A stretch of 55,220 nucleotides of DNA from a virus. The position numbers and the translations under genes were made by a program. The stretch lies in IMG/VR virus record IMGVR_UViG_3300044640_001015, positions 1 to 55,220 of that record, one strand, 5' to 3'. The notes under the pieces were generated by a model, which saw only the letters and a program-made list of their open reading frames with translations, had not been told where the DNA came from and ran no database searches. Positions 19,542 through 29,458 of the stretch are shown here, one piece after another. The number at the start of each line of letters is the position of its first letter. Positions within the stretch are counted from its first letter, which is position 1.

Positions 19542-20594
19542 TTAAGCTGTACGCACTGCATATGCAATAGCGGACTTCTCTTCTAGAGCTACACCCATAC
19601 GGACGTATACTGTGTACTCTACGGTATCCTTCTTAGGCTTGAACTCACGGTGAACCGTGACATCACGCTGGAAGCCCCAAATACGGTTGCTTGGCAATGT
19701 CAAGTCAACGAAGTTATCTGGGTACAAAGGTACTTCAAGTACTGGCAATCCAAAGATCATGTATTGTGCTCCTGCTGGACCACCGATCTGTGGAAGAACG
19801 CCATCAATTACACGGGTTGCAACCTGCTCAGGTACTGAACCAACACTGCGAAGTGCTGAGATCAATTCCTGAAGATGCTTGCTATTCATGTAGAACTTTA
19901 GGTCCTGACGGCGAGCCTTGAACTTACGAGGTAGTGCATTGTACACTGCTTCGATAGCTTCAAGAGACAGAGTTGCAACAGATCCATCACCTGAATCTGG
20001 AGTTGCCTCCCAGATGCTTGTCATAGTTGCAGCAGCTGCTGCAGCTTCGTGAGCACCTGTGTAAGATGTGTCTAGAGTCTGACGAATGAAACCTGCCAAT
20101 GTGTTATTGTAGGTACCATCGCCTGATGTTGCTGGACGACCATTGATAGCAATGTCCTCAAGATCGTTACCGAACTGAGTTGCCATCAATCTTACAATGT
20201 GATCTTCAAGTTGCTGACCTTCAATGTTGTCCTCAAGGGATTCTGTCGAAAGTTCGTAATCTAGACGGAACTTAGTTGTTGTAAGTTCGATCTTTGTAAA
20301 TGCTGGAGCTGCGTTGGATCCTGTCTGCTCTGCCTGAGTTGCCTTAGCAACCAAACGTGAACCTACACGAACCTTGTCTACTTCCATTGTGTTAGCTCTC
20401 ATAACTACTCTACGACCATCATTGGCGAGAACCATCTCGTCAAAAATATAGTCGATAAATTGGCGGGATTGTTCTGGATTTAGAACACCACCTGCGTCAC
20501 CTGAGTTACCTTCGGCAGTCATATTGCCTGGGGATTCCAATGGAGATAGAACTGTACCGCTAGCTGCAGCCTTTTCTAAAATATTGTCGCTCAT
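19542..20594 (-). CDS. Major capsid protein
   Basis: This 350-residue protein follows the prohead protease gene, as in HK97-fold head operons. Residues 1-40 are a low-complexity acidic start (SDNILEKAAASGTVLSPLES) that may be trimmed. Residues 75-150 show the P22/PBSX-type pattern (GSRLVAKATQAEQTGSNAAP; LTTTKFRLDYELSTESLEDN; LEDIAINGRPATSGDGTYN). The C-terminal part (VDLTLPSNRIWGFQRDVTVH; EYTVYVRMGVALEEKSAIAY) closes the axial domain. Codon use here seems richer in GC and in C-ending codons than the surrounding genes, as expected for the most abundant protein. It forms the icosahedral shell. Confidence 0.9.
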   Translation of the reverse strand: MSDNILEKAAASGTVLSPLESPGNMTAEGNSGDAGGVLNPEQSRQFIDYIFDEMVLANDGRRVVMRANTMEVDKVRVGSRLVAKATQAEQTGSNAAPAFTKIELTTTKFRLDYELSTESLEDNIEGQQLEDHIVRLMATQFGNDLEDIAINGRPATSGDGTYNNTLAGFIRQTLDTSYTGAHEAAAAAATMTSIWEATPDSGDGSVATLSLEAIEAVYNALPRKFKARRQDLKFYMNSKHLQELISALRSVGSVPEQVATRVIDGVLPQIGGPAGAQYMIFGLPVLEVPLYPDNFVDLTLPSNRIWGFQRDVTVHREFKPKKDTVEYTVYVRMGVALEEKSAIAYAVRTA

Positions 20595-20619
20595 ATTATT
20601 TTTTCACCCACTTTTCCTT

Positions 20620-22374
20620 TTAAATTATTTCTGCGGTGCCGAGGAAGCGTCCGCCCCAAGTTGATTGGGTTTTAGTGATTGTCTTATCTGATGATTCACC
20701 AAGTTCACCAGACTTCTTTACTGCAGTATCTGCCTCTACAGACTCTACTCTTCCTGAGAGAGTTGAGAGTACTTCTGAGATTCCTGCAAGAGCTTTATTA
20801 ACCTCTGCGTATCCGCTTTCAACTTCTGCAATCTTGTCACCAAGAGCCTTTGTTACTTCTGCCACTGTTCCAGCTACTGCTGTTACAGACTCAACATTTG
20901 TTACTGTGCTCTTTGCAACGATTTCCTCTACAAAAGTCTTAACTTCGTTAAGGGCTTTCTCCAAGTCAGATGCCTCACCATTTTCGGTGGAAGCGTCTGC
21001 CTCTGCTACATCTTCTGATGCAGCTTCTTCGACTGTTTCGATAGCTTCTTCTTCAGTTGTTTCTTCTACTACATCGGACTTTTCAACTGCTTCTACAGAT
21101 TCTTCTGCTTCAACTGCTTCAACTTCTTCAATAACTTCATCAACAACTACTTCTTCTACTACATCTGTAGTAGTTTCAATGTTTTCAGCCACTTCAACAC
21201 CTCCTTCGTTGTTTTGGTTGGCAACTGACTGAGTATCAGTCTCAATTGCCTTATTTACTACCTCATTGGATAGTAAAACTTTTGTTGGAATACCGAAAAC
21301 TTTCTTCACCTTTGTGCTCCATGCTCTCAAGGTATTCATTCTATGTCCCACTCTAATATCTGTTGGTTTCCAAGAACCGTTAGACTCCTGATAAACTGTA
21401 ATTGCTACAGCAGGATTTTCAGGAGTAGCGGTGATTGTTACGCTTGAATTAGGCACAACAACTTTACCACTAGTTACTATTCTTGTAATTTTACCACGAG
21501 CTGTTCCTCCAGATGAACCCCATTGTACAAAATCGCCAACATTAAATTTTCTTTTATTTAGGTCATCCTCATCAGCGTCAGTTTGAATGTCTGACATCTC
21601 TTCATTTTGCTCTGGATACTTGTTTGGAGTATCTTCATTTGTTACAACATTTGCTGCTTTTACCATTGCAAAAACTGCCTTAGCTGTTGAAGAATCATCT
21701 ACCTCGTCAACCCAGCCAATGGTGTTTAAATCGCAATTGCAATTTGCACACTTGTGAGTTTCTTCGGATCCAGTATAGGCTAGATTATCTGCCTCACACC
21801 AAAATACATTTTGGATATTTGACTTATTAAAAATTCCATCAGCAACATTGCCATGATCTGTTTTTTGAATAGAAAAAATATTTGCTAGTTGATTTGCTGG
21901 GGAATCAACTAGTGATAATTCTACTAGATCATAGTCTTTAATTATTCTAACTGTTTTTTGTGATTCTGCATCAAGTACTGGTTCTGAGTCTTTTACATTT
22001 CCGCCAACTGAAAATCCAGTAAGCGTACCATCTAGGACCATTTCCCAAATATTATCTGCACCCTTTGAAATATAAGCATCAACGTACACACCACTATATT
22101 GCTTGTTTGTTTCCATATCAAAAAAGGTTTCTGTTCTAAAGTTTACAACTTTTCCTGCTGGAATTGGCTGGTGCATTAATCGCACATTTCCTCTAAAGCT
22201 TTCAAATGCTTTACGAGATGCTTCGGATGTAATCCTGTCTCCTTGACGATCAACATTGTCAAGTGTTGCAAACCCAGATACGATTCTCTTTTCTACGTCT
22301 ACCTTTGAGATAGGCATGGTCAATGTGATTTGTTGACCATTGGTAGTAAGAGAAGCTTTTTGTAAATCTACCAT
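20620..22374 (-). CDS. Prohead protease (XkdF-like) fused to Tudor-like and scaffold regions
   Basis: This 584-residue protein is a composite. Residues 15-175 match XkdF-type prohead proteases (VEKRIVSGFATLDNVDRQGD; VRLMHQPIPAGKVVNF; LVELSLVDSPANQL, with the serine in VDSPAN). Residues ~190-225 have a small Cys cluster (CEADNLAYTG, KCANCNC). Residues ~275-350 look like a DUF2945/hypervirulence-type Tudor domain (KFNVGDFVQWGSSGGTARGK). Residues ~395-480 are a very acidic Glu/Val repeat and 480-560 a coiled coil, as in scaffolds. It lies between portal and capsid. It probably processes and shapes the prohead. The scaffold role of the C-terminus is inferred. Confidence 0.87.
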   Translation of the reverse strand: MVDLQKASLTTNGQQITLTMPISKVDVEKRIVSGFATLDNVDRQGDRITSEASRKAFESFRGNVRLMHQPIPAGKVVNFRTETFFDMETNKQYSGVYVDAYISKGADNIWEMVLDGTLTGFSVGGNVKDSEPVLDAESQKTVRIIKDYDLVELSLVDSPANQLANIFSIQKTDHGNVADGIFNKSNIQNVFWCEADNLAYTGSEETHKCANCNCDLNTIGWVDEVDDSSTAKAVFAMVKAANVVTNEDTPNKYPEQNEEMSDIQTDADEDDLNKRKFNVGDFVQWGSSGGTARGKITRIVTSGKVVVPNSSVTITATPENPAVAITVYQESNGSWKPTDIRVGHRMNTLRAWSTKVKKVFGIPTKVLLSNEVVNKAIETDTQSVANQNNEGGVEVAENIETTTDVVEEVVVDEVIEEVEAVEAEESVEAVEKSDVVEETTEEEAIETVEEAASEDVAEADASTENGEASDLEKALNEVKTFVEEIVAKSTVTNVESVTAVAGTVAEVTKALGDKIAEVESGYAEVNKALAGISEVLSTLSGRVESVEADTAVKKSGELGESSDKTITKTQSTWGGRFLGTAEII

Positions 22375-22388
22375 AGCATTTCAATTAT

Positions 22389-22415
22389 ATAACACTTTTC
22401 TTATTATAGTGTTAT
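22389..22415 (-). terminator. AT-rich stem-loop after the portal gene
   Basis: An 8-bp inverted repeat (ATAACACT / AGTGTTAT) touches the portal stop codon. The stem is AT-rich and the loop 11 bases, so termination would be weak. It may instead be an RNA processing or stability element. Confidence 0.35.
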
Positions 22416-23977
22416 TATTGCTGTTGTCTTCCGTCACCCTGAGTAGCTCTTGATCCAGTTCCAGTATCTGCAGCATTTGCATCTCTTTGTTGATCCCTCA
22501 ACCTATTTCCAGAAGCCTGTGTTCTTTGTTCTGCTGCTTGTTGTGGCTTAAGAACAACTGGTGTGTCTCCATCAGGAAGTTGCGACATTCCAAGTCTAGC
22601 TCTTACTTCGTTAGGCATAATAACCTGCATTCTAAGGTATCTTTCATCAATTTTTGACTGAGTGTCTTCGTCTGTAAGGGTAAGCTCGTTAAACTTTAGC
22701 TTAAACATATCTGTTTTTTCTGCAACAAGCCTATTAATGGATTTTCCAAGAGCATCTTGTTCTGGACGACAAACCTGTTCTTTAAAGGTTTTATCTGCTT
22801 CACGAGCGTTAGCAAGAGAAATGTTTTCCATGCTTCCAATCTTTGAAATTGGAACCCTATGAGCCATTAAAATTTCGTGAATATTAGACTTTCTATAATT
22901 ATTAAAGGAAGAGTCTTGAATTCCATTTTCAATTGCCTCCATTTTAACTTCGACTTTATTTCCATTTCCATCATCTGCAGGAAGGGGAACAACAACTGTT
23001 CTATGGTTTTGTCCACGAAGATTATTAGAAAAGAAGTCAAATAGCTTCTGCTCAGCGTCTCTTGAAAGCTTCGCTCCCTTAATCCAAAAAACATATCTTG
23101 GAACAGCTTTATTTTCAAAGTATTCAAGGTTAAACTTGGAAGCAAACTCATTACCAGCCATAGCATTTTTTGCTGCAACAATTGCAGGAATTCCATAATA
23201 AGTGTTTGTTGGAGTATAGGTTTTAAGGTGAATAATTTCATTTGGACGAGGATCGTCACCAATTGGATTAGACTGACTTACGTCTTGAAAATTTCTAAAA
23301 AATACTGCTTTTCCATTTACTATCTGAACAAATCCATCACGAAGACGGCGAACACGAATAGTAGAAGCTGGGATGTGACCAATATATCCAATTTCACCAG
23401 TTGTGGTTCTACCAATTTCAAGATATCCGTTACCAGTTGATTCCTTATCAATAAGGGCTTTCATTAAAGTTGCAGTAAAAGTATCTTCGTCATTTCTTGA
23501 CTCTAGCCACTCAATTGTAGATTCTCTTGCTCTATCAATTTTTTTTCTTGCACGACTTAATCTTTCTGGATCATTAATGTCTTCAAGTGCTTGCATTACA
23601 CTAAGTGATGGGTCTAGAGAATATCCAAGACCAACAACGTTTGAAACTTTTGCATTAATTGCAGCAAAGTTTGCTGCAGAAACTTCATATATTCTGGAAA
23701 GAGAATTCATGTTGTATGGAGCTTCAACGACATCAAAGATTCCGTATCCATACTTATCTGGAACTATTTGCTTTGAAGAAGATCCATCTCCAGTAAGGCT
23801 GTTGTTATCTGCCTTTTCAATCTTTCTTTTGGCAGCTCTTCTAAAATTATGGCTTAATCCAGATAGCTTCATTACCTCATCAGCAGGTTGGTTAAAATCA
23901 TCTTTAGAGGTTGTAAAGTCATTTTCTGCTTTTTTTACAGAAAGCATACTGACATCAGAGCCGTTAATTTCTTGCAT
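22415..23977 (-). CDS. Portal protein (PBSX/SPbeta type)
   Basis: This 520-residue protein has the core of the PBSX-family portal: DKESTGNGYLEIGRTTTGEI, HIPASTIRVRRLRDGFVQ, NEIIHLKTYTPTNTYYGIPA and LEYFENKAVPRYVFWIKG (about residues 165-315). A long helix and the DQEAL-like tail (LSDEDTQSKIDERYLRMQVI) follow, and the C-terminus is Gln/Arg-rich. It forms the dodecameric ring for DNA packaging and tail joining. Its start overlaps the stop of the 110-residue gene by 14 bases, so the two are translated together. No terminase was found upstream, which is unusual for the usual terminase-portal order. Confidence 0.92.
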   Translation of the reverse strand: MQEINGSDVSMLSVKKAENDFTTSKDDFNQPADEVMKLSGLSHNFRRAAKRKIEKADNNSLTGDGSSSKQIVPDKYGYGIFDVVEAPYNMNSLSRIYEVSAANFAAINAKVSNVVGLGYSLDPSLSVMQALEDINDPERLSRARKKIDRARESTIEWLESRNDEDTFTATLMKALIDKESTGNGYLEIGRTTTGEIGYIGHIPASTIRVRRLRDGFVQIVNGKAVFFRNFQDVSQSNPIGDDPRPNEIIHLKTYTPTNTYYGIPAIVAAKNAMAGNEFASKFNLEYFENKAVPRYVFWIKGAKLSRDAEQKLFDFFSNNLRGQNHRTVVVPLPADDGNGNKVEVKMEAIENGIQDSSFNNYRKSNIHEILMAHRVPISKIGSMENISLANAREADKTFKEQVCRPEQDALGKSINRLVAEKTDMFKLKFNELTLTDEDTQSKIDERYLRMQVIMPNEVRARLGMSQLPDGDTPVVLKPQQAAEQRTQASGNRLRDQQRDANAADTGTGSRATQGDGRQQQ

Positions 23978-24296
23978 TTTGAATTACCTCTCTCCAGTTT
24001 TCTGTATCTCCATAAGGAGTCAAACCTTCAGCCATTCTTTCGTGATCTTCTCTTGACTGATCATCGGATACTCTTCCAACTCCAGGCATAAACTTTGCTT
24101 CACCTTCTGGTTTGCCCCAATAAGCAGCTGCGTCAGCTAGGGATTTCATTTTTGAAATATCATATTTTCTAGAAGGAACGTTTAGTGTATTACCACTATC
24201 ATCCATAAATGGTTCGCCATTTGGCAATATCCAGACATAGATTCCATATTCTGCTTTGCTTTCTACAGCATTTACTTTATTTTTTGTATTTGACAT
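23964..24296 (-). CDS. Small conserved-looking protein ahead of portal
   Basis: This 110-residue protein (SNTKNKVNAVESKAEYGIYV) contains a beta part with WILPNGEPFMDDSGNTLNVP and a helical C-terminus (SLADAAAYWGKPEGE; REDHERMAEGLTPYGDTENW). I do not recognise the family. It is the first gene of the head operon. A well-formed promoter ends six bases before its ATG, with no Shine-Dalgarno, so the mRNA is probably leaderless here. Role unknown; a packaging accessory is possible from position only. Confidence 0.7.
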   Translation of the reverse strand: MSNTKNKVNAVESKAEYGIYVWILPNGEPFMDDSGNTLNVPSRKYDISKMKSLADAAAYWGKPEGEAKFMPGVGRVSDDQSREDHERMAEGLTPYGDTENWREVIQNARN

Positions 24297-24302
24297 ACCA
24301 CC

Positions 24303-24331
24303 ATGATACCATTTTTATAATAATTAAGCAA
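24303..24331 (-). promoter_or_regulatory. SigA-type promoter of the head gene operon, leaderless
   Basis: On the minus strand TTGCTT (24331-24326), 17 bases, TATCAT (24308-24303), then six bases and ATG at 24296. The start codon would be at or within a base of the transcription start. There is no Shine-Dalgarno. Confidence 0.7.
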
Positions 24332-24336
24332 AGTAT

Positions 24337-27300
24337 CTAATAGTATCTAACTCTTGCTTCAATGTTTGCAGTATCTGAGTTATATGCAACATATTTTTTC
24401 TGTGTAATAATCTGACCAAATGATTGATTTGAAGAAACGGTAGATTTTAAATAATAAGTGCTTCTGTTTTGCCAACCTTCTTTTACAAAAACTACGGTTC
24501 CATCAGAAAGTGCAGTTTGCTTGGTAAGAACAAAATGTAGTTGGCTTGGGGCACCAGAATATACTACACTTGACACTTGATATATTCCATTTTGACTAGG
24601 GGTAGTTTGATTTTTTAAAAGAATATAGTCGTTTAAAACCATCTCTACCTGATCTAATTTCAATAAGTCTCTGTTGCCAAAATAGTTAAGTCTCCAGTTA
24701 TTTCCTGAAACATATGTAATTGCGACATTTGTGGTTGAAGACAATCTTGGACAAAGAGATCTAGATAAGAAAGATGTTTGATTTCCAAGTTTTTGATAAA
24801 TGTGCGTTCCGTCAGATGTCTCTGTGTCATTTAAAACAAAATTCATATAAGATGAACTTTGACCAACTGGAACTCTTTCTGCAATAGTTCCAAAGTAGGA
24901 CTCATAAAAATAATTTATTCTTGAAGGAGCAAGGTCAGTGAGAATTACTGATATGTTATCTGCAACCCAAGACGCACCAGCATACCCCATAAACAAGTTG
25001 CTATTATATGCAATTCCAGCTGTAAATTTTATACAGAAATGATTCCAGTTGCTAAAGTTATAGGTTGCACTGCTACTATATCTTTCTCCATTTATATATA
25101 GCTGAACGCCAGTTGGCTCTGGAGTGCCTAATGTTATGGTGTGTGAAGGTGAGGTTTCGGCTGTTCTCAAAAGCTCTACCTGACTTGCTGTTCCAGAAAC
25201 ATGTCTTGCAGTAAACATTACTTCATAAATTTTAGGAGTTAGGTCAGTTACGGTTAATACATCACATGGTATTTTTATGTAAGGATTTACAGAAGATACT
25301 GTAGATCCGTTTGGCAAAACAAAGCTTGCATTACTCCAAGCACCACCAACGGGAACTCCAGTAAAAAAAGACCTATGCAAGTCTGTTGTTTGTTCTACTT
25401 CTGGGAGAAGTAAAAATGGATGATTCACGCTATTACTATATCCAGAAAAATATTTAATATTTGATCCAGGAGAACTATCATTTACTTCTACATAGTTTTT
25501 TGAAGACTCTACTCCAACTGGATATGTATAAATTCTAAAATGATCAATATGACCAGGTGTATTATTTGCATCAGTTGAATAAAGAGTTCCAGAAACTAAG
25601 TACTGAAGTTCTTGTGCTTTTACTGTACTCGTTATACCATATGGAATTCTTAATAAATTAATATCCTTGTTAGTCTCAATGGCTGTTACTACATTATCTA
25701 CTATTTTATTTAACGTATAGGTAATTTCTGAACAGTTAGATCCAATATCAACCTTCGGAGCAAGTTTTATGTCTCCAACAGTTTTATCAAACGCCTCCAT
25801 TCCAACTAATTCAAGTAGGCTTAGTGTTAGGTTAAATGTTCCTTTTGTAGCAATAGAAATTTTTCTAGTTTCTGGGTTAACATAAAGTTGATACAAGTTA
25901 GGTACTTTTTTAGTTGGATATGAAGCCCAGTTTGCTGTAACAGAAGTTGAGTCATATATATCAACTTGTTCTAAACCGCCATCAAATCTTCCAGTTTGCT
26001 CTTTTTCTATATTTGTTGGTGAAGTTTTTCCAAAAAATATTGGATATGTGCCAAATCTTATGTATGAGTTTTGAATTGGAAAAATATTACAATCTGTAAT
26101 TGTTCCAGTAGAACCGTTTCCAAGAGAATCGTTAACCCTAATGGAAACATCTTTTCCATTTTTAGCAAGAGAAACAAAAAAGTCACTGGAAGAAGATCCT
26201 ATTTCTTGCGTAAGCAAAGTGGTCTCTGATCCATTTTCTTCTTTATATTTTACGGTTACAGTTTTATTTACAATTAAGACGCTAATGTATTTTGTATTTA
26301 AAGATTTTGATCCTATATACATAAGTTGCTGTTCTTCTGTTGTAGAGTGACCAGAAAGCAATTTAAACTTAGCTTCAATTTTTTTTGTTTCACCTAAAGT
26401 TATTGATTCATGGTCTGCTACTTCTAAATAAGTGTATCCATTACTAGGAAAAACCACATATCCAGAAGAAGATATCATATTTTCTTCTTGTAGTTGTGAA
26501 TCATCTGACGAAAGAACTAAAGATTGATTATTAAAATTAAGTGTAGATAGCCCATCATTGTTTGACAACAAGTTGTTTAATGATATTGAGTTTGACCAAG
26601 TATTATAGTCTAAATAGTTTATTTGTTTTATTGGTGCTGTAAGTTGAAGATTTGTTTCATAGCTTACACCACCAGCACTCTTTATTAAATATTTTGGTAC
26701 ATCATATCCCAAACCATAGACGTAGTGTCTTTTTGCTACTGAGGAGCCTAATGCCTGTGCATAAATAGCAACAGTGTCGTAAGATATATTATCAAAATAC
26801 GGTGAGGAGCTATTCATTCTATCTGGAAAAAGGAAATCTATTGTTCTTGTTTGTGCTGCTCCAAATATTTCTTCAGTTATTGTTGTTTTTGATCCAGCAA
26901 CACCATTAACAAACAATTGAATTGAACCAGCATCATAAACAACTAAAACATGAAGGGGAGTATTCCATTCTCTGACGTGGACAGAAGACTCAAAAACTTT
27001 AAATCCAGAATCCCCTATCTTGAAAACTAAATAGTCTAAATCTCTAACATAAAGACCAGACAAGGAGTTTCCAGAAACCCCAACAATTTTAGACTCACCT
27101 AATCTTGATGTTGGTCCAGAAGAAAGAGATTTTGTAGGAATTGAAAGATTCATCCAAAACTCTAAAGAATAAAAGTTTCCTCTAGTTGATGAAGAAAATT
27201 TTCCCAAAGATGGTATACTAAAAATTTTATTATTTGATGAATAATTTTCAGTATAAGATCCATTATTTTGAATACAAGCTATTCCACCATATGTAATTGG

Positions 27301-27447
27301 TACGGCTGATCTTGAAAAAGTAAAAGCTGTTCCATTGTACGCAGAATCACTTACAAATGGATCTGACTTTACAGTAGTTCCTGTGTTCATGTTTAGATCC
27401 CAGAACACCTCTGGGGAATCTTTTAATATAAGAGCAGAATATGACAT
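24337..27447 (-). CDS. Large LamG/concanavalin-like virion protein
   Basis: This 1036-residue protein is built of beta-sandwich regions. Residues ~1-235 match the LamG pattern (SPEVFWDLNMNTGTTVKSDP; FYSLEFWMNLSIPT; LHVLVVYDAGSIQLFVNGVA). A second LamG-like segment spans about 335-500 (EADHESITLGETKKIEAKFK; FVSLAKNGKDVSIRVND) and a third about 740-850 (VQLYINGERYSSSATYNFSN). LamG repeats bind carbohydrates or proteins, so it is a good candidate for surface adhesion by the virion. It lies between RNR and the head operon, away from the other tail-tip genes. The ribosome site AGAGG lies 6-10 bases before the ATG. Role by analogy. Confidence 0.75.
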   Translation of the reverse strand: MSYSALILKDSPEVFWDLNMNTGTTVKSDPFVSDSAYNGTAFTFSRSAVPITYGGIACIQNNGSYTENYSSNNKIFSIPSLGKFSSSTRGNFYSLEFWMNLSIPTKSLSSGPTSRLGESKIVGVSGNSLSGLYVRDLDYLVFKIGDSGFKVFESSVHVREWNTPLHVLVVYDAGSIQLFVNGVAGSKTTITEEIFGAAQTRTIDFLFPDRMNSSSPYFDNISYDTVAIYAQALGSSVAKRHYVYGLGYDVPKYLIKSAGGVSYETNLQLTAPIKQINYLDYNTWSNSISLNNLLSNNDGLSTLNFNNQSLVLSSDDSQLQEENMISSSGYVVFPSNGYTYLEVADHESITLGETKKIEAKFKLLSGHSTTEEQQLMYIGSKSLNTKYISVLIVNKTVTVKYKEENGSETTLLTQEIGSSSSDFFVSLAKNGKDVSIRVNDSLGNGSTGTITDCNIFPIQNSYIRFGTYPIFFGKTSPTNIEKEQTGRFDGGLEQVDIYDSTSVTANWASYPTKKVPNLYQLYVNPETRKISIATKGTFNLTLSLLELVGMEAFDKTVGDIKLAPKVDIGSNCSEITYTLNKIVDNVVTAIETNKDINLLRIPYGITSTVKAQELQYLVSGTLYSTDANNTPGHIDHFRIYTYPVGVESSKNYVEVNDSSPGSNIKYFSGYSNSVNHPFLLLPEVEQTTDLHRSFFTGVPVGGAWSNASFVLPNGSTVSSVNPYIKIPCDVLTVTDLTPKIYEVMFTARHVSGTASQVELLRTAETSPSHTITLGTPEPTGVQLYINGERYSSSATYNFSNWNHFCIKFTAGIAYNSNLFMGYAGASWVADNISVILTDLAPSRINYFYESYFGTIAERVPVGQSSSYMNFVLNDTETSDGTHIYQKLGNQTSFLSRSLCPRLSSTTNVAITYVSGNNWRLNYFGNRDLLKLDQVEMVLNDYILLKNQTTPSQNGIYQVSSVVYSGAPSQLHFVLTKQTALSDGTVVFVKEGWQNRSTYYLKSTVSSNQSFGQIITQKKYVAYNSDTANIEARVRYY

Positions 27448-27463
27448 AAGAACCTCTTATACA

Positions 27464-29407
27464 TTATACAGGTTTAGCGGTACCAAAATCACTTATATCA
27501 CAAGCACCTGCAACACAAGCAAGATCCTGAACACTTGTAGTTCCATCAAATGTTTCATAAATCTCTAGCCATTTCCAATCAAGATCTGATGGGGTTTCTG
27601 AAACAAGAACATTATATTCTTCTTTTGATATTTCTTGATATGGAGCTTGTTGATAGGTATGCTCTGAATAAGGCAAGAATGAAACTCCTGACATCTCATC
27701 AATATGATCGTAGACCCAAGCACCAACTGCCATCCATTCATTTTCCTTTACAGAAATAGTAATAGAAGGCTTATGCTCTGCCCAGTGACGCTGATAAGCT
27801 AACCAAATATCTAAATGTTCAATTGCGGTTAGATTCTCACGAAGCGTTGCACCTTCTGGTGCAGCAATTGGAAAAGTGAAAACCATTGTATCGTTTGGCT
27901 TCATTACATCTGGTTCATGCTTAATACCCATGTCAACAAGAAATGCTGTAATTGGATCTTTCATGTCTCCACGAATAGTACGAGCATATTGCTGTGAGTG
28001 CCAAGGATGCATACCAGACGAAGAATTAACTAACTGAGAAACGGTTCCTGAAGGCTTGACACAAGTAATTGCTGCTGCTTGATTAATTCCAATTTCCTTT
28101 GCCCATTTTTCATTTACCTTTACCGAATGCTCACGCAAAGCATCTAGCCACTCTGCTAATTTGTCCATACCTTCAGAACCGTTAAGAACTCTATGAGAAA
28201 GCTGACCAGTTAAAGAAACACCAAGTAATCTTTCTTCTTCAGAATTCTTTTGCCAAATTTTACGAAGGTACTTAAATCTAGTAAATGTTGATTGTACTGT
28301 TCCAAGAATAGTTGCAATTTCAACTTTTGCTTTTAGATCTTCCAAGGTATCTGTATCACGAACGACTACTTCTGTTAGGTTACAAAATTGATATGGACGC
28401 AAAATAATTTCTGAACATGGATTGGTTCCAAAATCTACTGTAGAGTCTCTACGACCATTTTTTGCTGCAACTCTTTGTGCTGCTTCACGACTAAAGATTC
28501 CACGCTCTCCAGACTTTGAGTCATATAGGGCTTTCCATTCATCCATAAACACTTCCATTGTTGGACGAGTGCTATATACCGCTGAGTTGTTTGCAAGAGC
28601 TCTTTGACCTGAGTACTCCCACCAAGAGCCAGACTTTGCTGCTGCCATATTTCTATCTTCAAGATCTGATAGTGAGATCATTGCTGAACGGCGGACACCA
28701 CCAACAACTACAACTTCTGCAATCTTACACATGATGTCGTGTGCTTCTAGTGGAGTTAACTTTCTACCTGCTGCACTCTTAATAAGAGCAACAGAAAACT
28801 TAAATAATCTATCTAGTGGATCTGGACCAGAAGCACGACCACCAAATGTTTTTAGACGAGCACCTGCAGGACGAACCTGTGACATATCCCATGTTGGAAC
28901 TTGACCTTGCCAAAGTAATGCAAGAAGTTCTTTTAAGGATCTAGCCCAACCAGCCTTAGAGTCTTCTACAACGATTACAGAACTGGTGGTCTCAAAGTGT
29001 TCTGAAACTTCTGGAAGCTGATTTACATATCTTGACTCAACAGAATAACCAACACCAGTTCCACACATAAGGATATACATTGCTTCATCAAAAGATCGTA
29101 GACTATCTACTGGCATGTAAGCACAATTGTAGATGCAGGTATTATCACGTTCTAAGGCAGGTCCTGCCGTCATAAAGGCTCTCATTGATGGCATAACATC
29201 AGTTTTTAAAATAGCCTCTGAGATTTGATTCTTTATCTTATCAGACATCTTATAATTACTGTGTCTATCTAGAGCATCAAAGATATAGTCTGAATAGCGA
29301 GCAACTGTTTCGTCCCAGTTTTCTCTTCTATTTTCTTGTTCCATCCACCTCGCATAACGTGTTTTATGAATTACTTGCTGATATGCGGTAGGCAATGAAA
29401 CTGACAT
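27464..29407 (-). CDS. Adenosylcobalamin-dependent (class II) ribonucleotide reductase
   Basis: This 647-residue enzyme would reduce ribonucleotides to deoxyribonucleotides for phage DNA synthesis. It resembles the monomeric Lactobacillus-type triphosphate reductase. Seen: N-terminal PSMRAFMTAGPALERDNT, Cys91/Cys95 (NTCIYNCAYMPV), Gly loop CGTGVGYSVES, the active-site set C331-x-E333 and C342 (NPCSEIILRPYQFCN) with the same 11-residue spacing as C408/E410/C419 of the L. leichmannii enzyme, TCVKPSGTVSQLVNSSSGMH near 475-495, and C-terminal C631-x4-C636 that would be the redox relay. Length is about 90 less than that enzyme. It would need host or acquired cobalamin. It sits between virion genes, with its own strong promoter. 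Confidence 0.95.
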   Translation of the reverse strand: MSVSLPTAYQQVIHKTRYARWMEQENRRENWDETVARYSDYIFDALDRHSNYKMSDKIKNQISEAILKTDVMPSMRAFMTAGPALERDNTCIYNCAYMPVDSLRSFDEAMYILMCGTGVGYSVESRYVNQLPEVSEHFETTSSVIVVEDSKAGWARSLKELLALLWQGQVPTWDMSQVRPAGARLKTFGGRASGPDPLDRLFKFSVALIKSAAGRKLTPLEAHDIMCKIAEVVVVGGVRRSAMISLSDLEDRNMAAAKSGSWWEYSGQRALANNSAVYSTRPTMEVFMDEWKALYDSKSGERGIFSREAAQRVAAKNGRRDSTVDFGTNPCSEIILRPYQFCNLTEVVVRDTDTLEDLKAKVEIATILGTVQSTFTRFKYLRKIWQKNSEEERLLGVSLTGQLSHRVLNGSEGMDKLAEWLDALREHSVKVNEKWAKEIGINQAAAITCVKPSGTVSQLVNSSSGMHPWHSQQYARTIRGDMKDPITAFLVDMGIKHEPDVMKPNDTMVFTFPIAAPEGATLRENLTAIEHLDIWLAYQRHWAEHKPSITISVKENEWMAVGAWVYDHIDEMSGVSFLPYSEHTYQQAPYQEISKEEYNVLVSETPSDLDWKWLEIYETFDGTTSVQDLACVAGACDISDFGTAKPV

Positions 29408-29434
29408 TTTTACTCCAAAATTTTATAAGATTAT

Positions 29435-29451
29435 CCTCCTGAATGGGAGGT
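29435..29451 (-). promoter_or_regulatory. Small hairpin holding GGAGG in the RNR leader
   Basis: In the RNR leader the minus strand reads CCTCC, six bases, GGAGG, a 5-bp hairpin. The GGAGG is about 25 bases from the ATG and a second, weaker TTGGAG lies nearer. It might modulate translation, but the stem is short. Confidence 0.3.
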
Positions 29452-29458
29452 AGATACT

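Noticed and set aside
20636-21232. 198-codon plus-strand frame opposite the prohead protease
   Set aside because: Ser/Thr/Ala low-complexity shadow of the Glu/Val-rich coding strand.
24337-27447. Terminase large subunit, expected before portal
   Set aside because: The protein is beta-sandwich rich with LamG patterns and has no Walker motifs or nuclease acidic cluster.
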